Source: Anaerolineae bacterium
GTDB taxonomy: Bacteria; Chloroflexota; Anaerolineae; Epilineales; JAHCIE01
DNA: 7,409 nt
NCBI GenBank assembly: GCA_026129385.1
Contig: JAHCIE010000162.1
Location: 1-7,409 of the forward strand
Direction: 5' to 3'
A program made the translations under genes and the position numbers. Under the pieces are notes generated by a model. The model was given only the letters and a program-made list of their open reading frames with translations. It was not told the origin of the DNA and ran no database searches. Below, one piece after another: positions 5,099-7,409 of the stretch (positions within the stretch are counted from its first letter, which is position 1; the number at the start of each line of letters is the position of its first letter).

Positions 5099-6073
5099 TC
5101 GACAACCGTTAACGCCCCCCTCCCTCAGCCGGAGGGGGGCGCCGCTGGCGCCGCGATTCGCACGCTGGATCTCGTCAAACAGTATGGATCAATCACTGCC
5201 CTCGCGGGCCTGACCATGACGGTCGGGCGTGGCGAGGTGTTCGGCTTTCTAGGGCCGAACGGCGCGGGCAAGACGACGGCCGTCAAGCTTCTGGTGGGCC
5301 TGACGCGACCCACGGCGGGGCAGGCCTGGCTGCTCGACGTGCCCATCGGCGACCGCGTGACTCGCCGCCGCATCGGCTATCTGCCGGAGCTGTTTCGCTA
5401 CCAGGACTGGCTGACGGCGCGCGAGGTTCTGGCGCTGCACTGCGCCCTGGCTGATATCCCGGCAGCGGAGCGGCCCCGCGAAATCGAACACACCCTTGAG
5501 ACTGTGGGGCTGGCGGCGCGCGGCGGGGACCGCGTTGGAACGTTTTCCAAGGGTATGCAGCAGCGCCTGGGCCTGGGCGTCGCGCTGCTGGGGCGGCCGG
5601 AGGTGGTCTTCCTCGATGAGCCGACCTCCGCCCTGGACCCCGTCGGCCGCCGCGATGTGCGCGAGATCGTGCGCGGCCTCAAGGCGCGCGGCGCGACCGT
5701 CTTCCTCAACTCCCACCTGCTCAGCGAGGTCGAGCTGGTGTGCGACCGCGTCGCCATCGTCGATAAGGGGCGCGTCGTTGCCCTGGGCAGTCTGCACGAG
5801 GTCATCGGCGGGGCGCAGGCGGTGCGGGTGCGCCTGACGGGGCTGAACGGCGCGGGCCACGCCGCGCTCCACAGCTACGGCGACGTCCGCCATGAGGGCG
5901 ACTGGGTGACGGTGACAGGGCTGGACGCTGACGCCGTGCCGGACCTGGTAGCCGATCTGGTGCGCGCGGGGGTCCAGATACACGCCGTCGAGCCGCGTCA
6001 CGATAGCCTCGAGGATCGCTTCCTGCAATTGCTGACGCGGCCCGACGACGCGGCAGTGGAGGATACGTCATGA
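5090..6073 (+). CDS. ABC-2-type transporter ATP-binding protein
   Basis: A 327-residue cytoplasmic ATPase that powers the adjacent permease. All nucleotide-binding motifs are intact: Walker A GPNGAGKTT (55-63), a GYLPE segment in the Q-loop area (96-100), signature FSKGMQQRLGLG (152-163), Walker B VVFLDEP (172-178, E177 catalytic), D-loop SALD (180-183) and H-loop NSHLLSEV (207-214, H209). A C-terminal domain (about 235-320) follows, as in exporters of the CcmA/drug-export subclass. The start is uncertain. The GTG at 5090 is the best in-frame codon after the anti-sigma stop, but it lacks an obvious Shine-Dalgarno sequence and places about 22 low-complexity residues and a strong DNA hairpin ahead of the conserved fold, which begins near residue 23 (IRTLDLVKQYG). 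A non-standard start such as ATT at 5156 is possible. Its stop overlaps the permease start by 4 bp (ATGA). Export is inferred; the substrate is unknown. Confidence 0.94.
   Translation: MAGSTTVNAPLPQPEGGAAGAAIRTLDLVKQYGSITALAGLTMTVGRGEVFGFLGPNGAGKTTAVKLLVGLTRPTAGQAWLLDVPIGDRVTRRRIGYLPELFRYQDWLTAREVLALHCALADIPAAERPREIEHTLETVGLAARGGDRVGTFSKGMQQRLGLGVALLGRPEVVFLDEPTSALDPVGRRDVREIVRGLKARGATVFLNSHLLSEVELVCDRVAIVDKGRVVALGSLHEVIGGAQAVRVRLTGLNGAGHAALHSYGDVRHEGDWVTVTGLDADAVPDLVADLVRAGVQIHAVEPRHDSLEDRFLQLLTRPDDAAVEDTS
5113..5141. other. Strong 11-bp GC stem-loop between the anti-sigma and ABC genes
   Basis: CGCCCCCCTCC (5113-5123) and GGAGGGGGGCG (5131-5141) are perfect reverse complements with a 7-nt loop CTCAGCC. 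The stem is strong enough to slow polymerase or ribosomes, but neither side carries the T-run of an intrinsic terminator. It lies 39 bp after the anti-sigma stop, inside the proposed 5' end of the ABC ATPase gene. It could be an attenuator, an mRNA-stability element or a short dispersed palindromic repeat. The right arm contains GGAGG, which would be masked by pairing. Confidence 0.7.
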
Positions 6074-6924
6074 GCACGGCGCTGACTATCGCAGGGTTGA
6101 CGCTCAAGGAGTTGTCGCGCCGCCGCGTCGTGCTGGCTGCACTGGTGTTGACCGCCATCATTCTAGGCCTGGCCGCGTGGGGCTTTGCGAGTCTGCCCAG
6201 GGCGTCGTGTGGGCGCAACCCCTGCTCCGAGGTTCAGATACGCAGCGCCGCCTCGATTCTGCTGATCATGATGATGTTCATGATCAGCTTCGTCATCGCC
6301 CTGGGCGCAGCGTTCCTGGCCGCGCCGGCCATCGCGGGCGACATCGAGTCGGGCGTTGCCCTGTCAATACTGCCGCGCCCCATCCGCCGCCGTGACGTGC
6401 TGCTGGGCAAGTGGCTGGCCCTGGCAGGCGTCATCACCCTGTACACCCTGGTTGTCGGTGGCATCCTGATGGCCATCGTGAGCCTCGCCACCGGCTACCA
6501 GCCGCCCGCGCCCCTACTGGCTGTGGCCTACGTCGCCGCCGAGGGGGTCATGCTGCTGACCCTGGCGCTGCTGGGTAGCACGCGCCTGGGGCCGATGGCG
6601 TGCGGCATCATGGCCGTCGTCTTGTTCGGCGTGGCGTGGATGATGGGCGTGGCGGGCGCGGTAGGCATGATCTTTCAGAATCAGGCCATTACTAACATTG
6701 GTGTCATCGCCAGCCTGATTCTGCCCACCGACGGCCTGTGGCGCGCGGCGGCCTACCACCTGTCGCCCACCTTCCTGCTGGCGACGGCGGCGCAGGTCGG
6801 CGTCAGTGGCAACCCCTTCATCGTCGCCGCGCCGCCCACCCCCGCCTACCACGTGTGGGCGGCCGTGTGGTTGGTGGCTGTCCTGGCCCTCGCCGCCTAC
6901 AGCTTCGAACGCCGCGACCTGTAG
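6070..6924 (+). CDS. ABC-2-type transporter permease
   Basis: A 284-residue inner-membrane protein forming the export channel with the preceding ATPase. Six hydrophobic segments are visible, at about 19-41, 62-89, 112-140, 148-170, 177-202 and 262-278. The usual cytoplasmic stretch GDIESGVALSILPRPIRRRDVLLGKW (90-115) between segments 2 and 3 matches the ABC-2 family pattern in which transmembrane helices 2 and 3 flank a basic coupling loop. The C-terminus ends in FERRDL (279-284), a common ending for this family. The first outer loop holds two cysteines, C47 and C52 (CGRNPC), which could form a disulfide if exposed. GGAGG (6058-6062) lies 7 nt before the ATG, and the start overlaps the ATPase stop by 4 bp, indicating coupled translation of a two-gene transporter. 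Drug, lipid, peptide or polysaccharide export are all possible; nothing in the sequence decides. Confidence 0.93.
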   Translation: MSTALTIAGLTLKELSRRRVVLAALVLTAIILGLAAWGFASLPRASCGRNPCSEVQIRSAASILLIMMMFMISFVIALGAAFLAAPAIAGDIESGVALSILPRPIRRRDVLLGKWLALAGVITLYTLVVGGILMAIVSLATGYQPPAPLLAVAYVAAEGVMLLTLALLGSTRLGPMACGIMAVVLFGVAWMMGVAGAVGMIFQNQAITNIGVIASLILPTDGLWRAAAYHLSPTFLLATAAQVGVSGNPFIVAAPPTPAYHVWAAVWLVAVLALAAYSFERRDL

Positions 6925-6935
6925 CTGTAGCTGCA

Positions 6936-7409
6936 TCATCCCGCTTCCCGAAGCTCCTTGACGGCCGCCCTGGCCGCGCCAAGCATGAAGTCGATTTCGG
7001 TCGAGCAGGTGATGAGGCGCATGCCGCGCGCCATCCAGTGTTTCAGCTGGACCAGGTCGCGGATGTGGATGGCCGACGTCACGCTGTGAGCGGCCGCCGC
7101 TGCCATGACCTTTTCGATGGCCGCCGTCACCGCCGGATCCTCCGTGCTATTCACGCCGAGGGACATGGCGAGGTCGTTGGGGCCGATGAGGGCCACGTCG
7201 ACGCCGGGCACGGACAACAGGCCGTCGATGTCGTCCACCGCCGCGACCCGCTCGATCTGGCAGATGACCAGATTCTCGCGGTTGAGGTGCTCGGTAAAGG
7301 GACGCATGGGGGCCGACTGGAAGTCGTTGTGACCACGGCTCGCGGACAGGCCGCGCACGCCGACAGGGGGATACTTCATCGACGCTACGATTTTCTCCAC
7401 CTGGGCGCG
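6936..7409 (-). CDS. HpcH/HpaI-family aldolase, C-terminal part (cut by window edge)
   Basis: The last 157 residues of a class II (metal-dependent) pyruvate aldolase of the family that includes 4-hydroxy-2-oxoheptane-1,7-dioate aldolase and related aldolases or citrate-lyase-like enzymes. Numbering from the window edge, the family motifs are KYPPVGVRG (12-20), VICQIERVAAVDDID (48-62) and GVDVALIGPNDLAMSLG (69-85). The glutamate of QIE (E53) and the aspartate of GPNDLA (D79) correspond to the metal ligands known in HpaI. The C-terminus TCSTEIDFMLGAARAAVKEL (134-153) is also typical. The frame is open to the window end with no start in view; the GTG codon at 7400 is internal. It converges on the permease gene, with 11 bp between stop codons. 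It is probably catabolic and unrelated to the exporter operon. The exact substrate cannot be named from this part alone. Confidence 0.93.
   Translation of the reverse strand, partial: RAQVEKIVASMKYPPVGVRGLSASRGHNDFQSAPMRPFTEHLNRENLVICQIERVAAVDDIDGLLSVPGVDVALIGPNDLAMSLGVNSTEDPAVTAAIEKVMAAAAAHSVTSAIHIRDLVQLKHWMARGMRLITCSTEIDFMLGAARAAVKELREAG

Noticed and set aside
5113..5141. Rho-independent terminator after the anti-sigma gene
   Set aside because: The stem is strong, but no T-run follows on either strand and the next gene begins at once in the same direction.
5249..6028. 259-residue minus-strand open frame opposite the ABC ATPase
   Set aside because: The plus strand has every ABC motif intact. 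The antisense translation is low-complexity and unrecognisable.

Overview
The window is GC-rich bacterial chromosomal DNA, densely packed with genes that use GTG and TTG as well as ATG starts. It carries eight protein genes in three blocks; the two at the window edges are cut off. The mix of genes (ECF sigma factor with a zinc-binding membrane anti-sigma factor, ABC-2 exporter, lipid-flippase-like protein, FAD oxidoreductase, HpcH/HpaI aldolase) and the GC-rich hairpin repeats between genes recall Chloroflexota (Chloroflexia-like). That is an impression from general knowledge: no rRNA or marker gene is present to prove it.

Block 1 (1-3148, minus strand) reads, in transcription order: a flippase-like integral membrane protein (2135-3148), an FAD-dependent amine-oxidase-type oxidoreductase (521-1846), and the N-terminal third of a UDP-glucose 6-dehydrogenase (1-482). 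This looks like a cell-surface glycan or glycolipid operon: sugar-nucleotide oxidation, an oxidoreductase of the kind often found beside polysaccharide genes, and a polytopic membrane protein. The 288-bp gap between the first two genes holds a tandem repeat (two 56-bp units, then 21-bp units that equal the 56-bp unit minus 35 bp) and an 18-bp perfect palindrome.

The divergent intergenic region (3149-3353) holds a perfect 15-bp inverted repeat (3218-3232 and 3249-3263). Each arm overlaps the -35 element of a plausible sigma-70-type promoter, one firing left into block 1 and one firing right into block 2. This is the most striking regulatory feature of the window.

Block 2 (3354-6924, plus strand) is a tight four-gene operon: ECF sigma factor, transmembrane anti-sigma factor with an HxxxCxxC zinc motif and a large extracytoplasmic domain, ABC-2-type ATPase, and its six-helix permease. 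Genes 1 and 2 overlap by 17 bp and genes 3 and 4 by 4 bp. A strong GC hairpin lies at the junction of genes 2 and 3. A reasonable model is that the anti-sigma factor senses an envelope signal, releases the sigma factor, and the exporter is part of the response.

Block 3 (6936-7409, minus strand) is the C-terminal part of an HpcH/HpaI-family aldolase, convergent with the permease and only 11 bp from it. I saw no tRNA, rRNA, CRISPR array, transposase or defence gene, and no clear evidence for a wholly new system. The points most worth a second look are the shared operator, the evolving tandem repeat, and the sigma/anti-sigma/exporter module.
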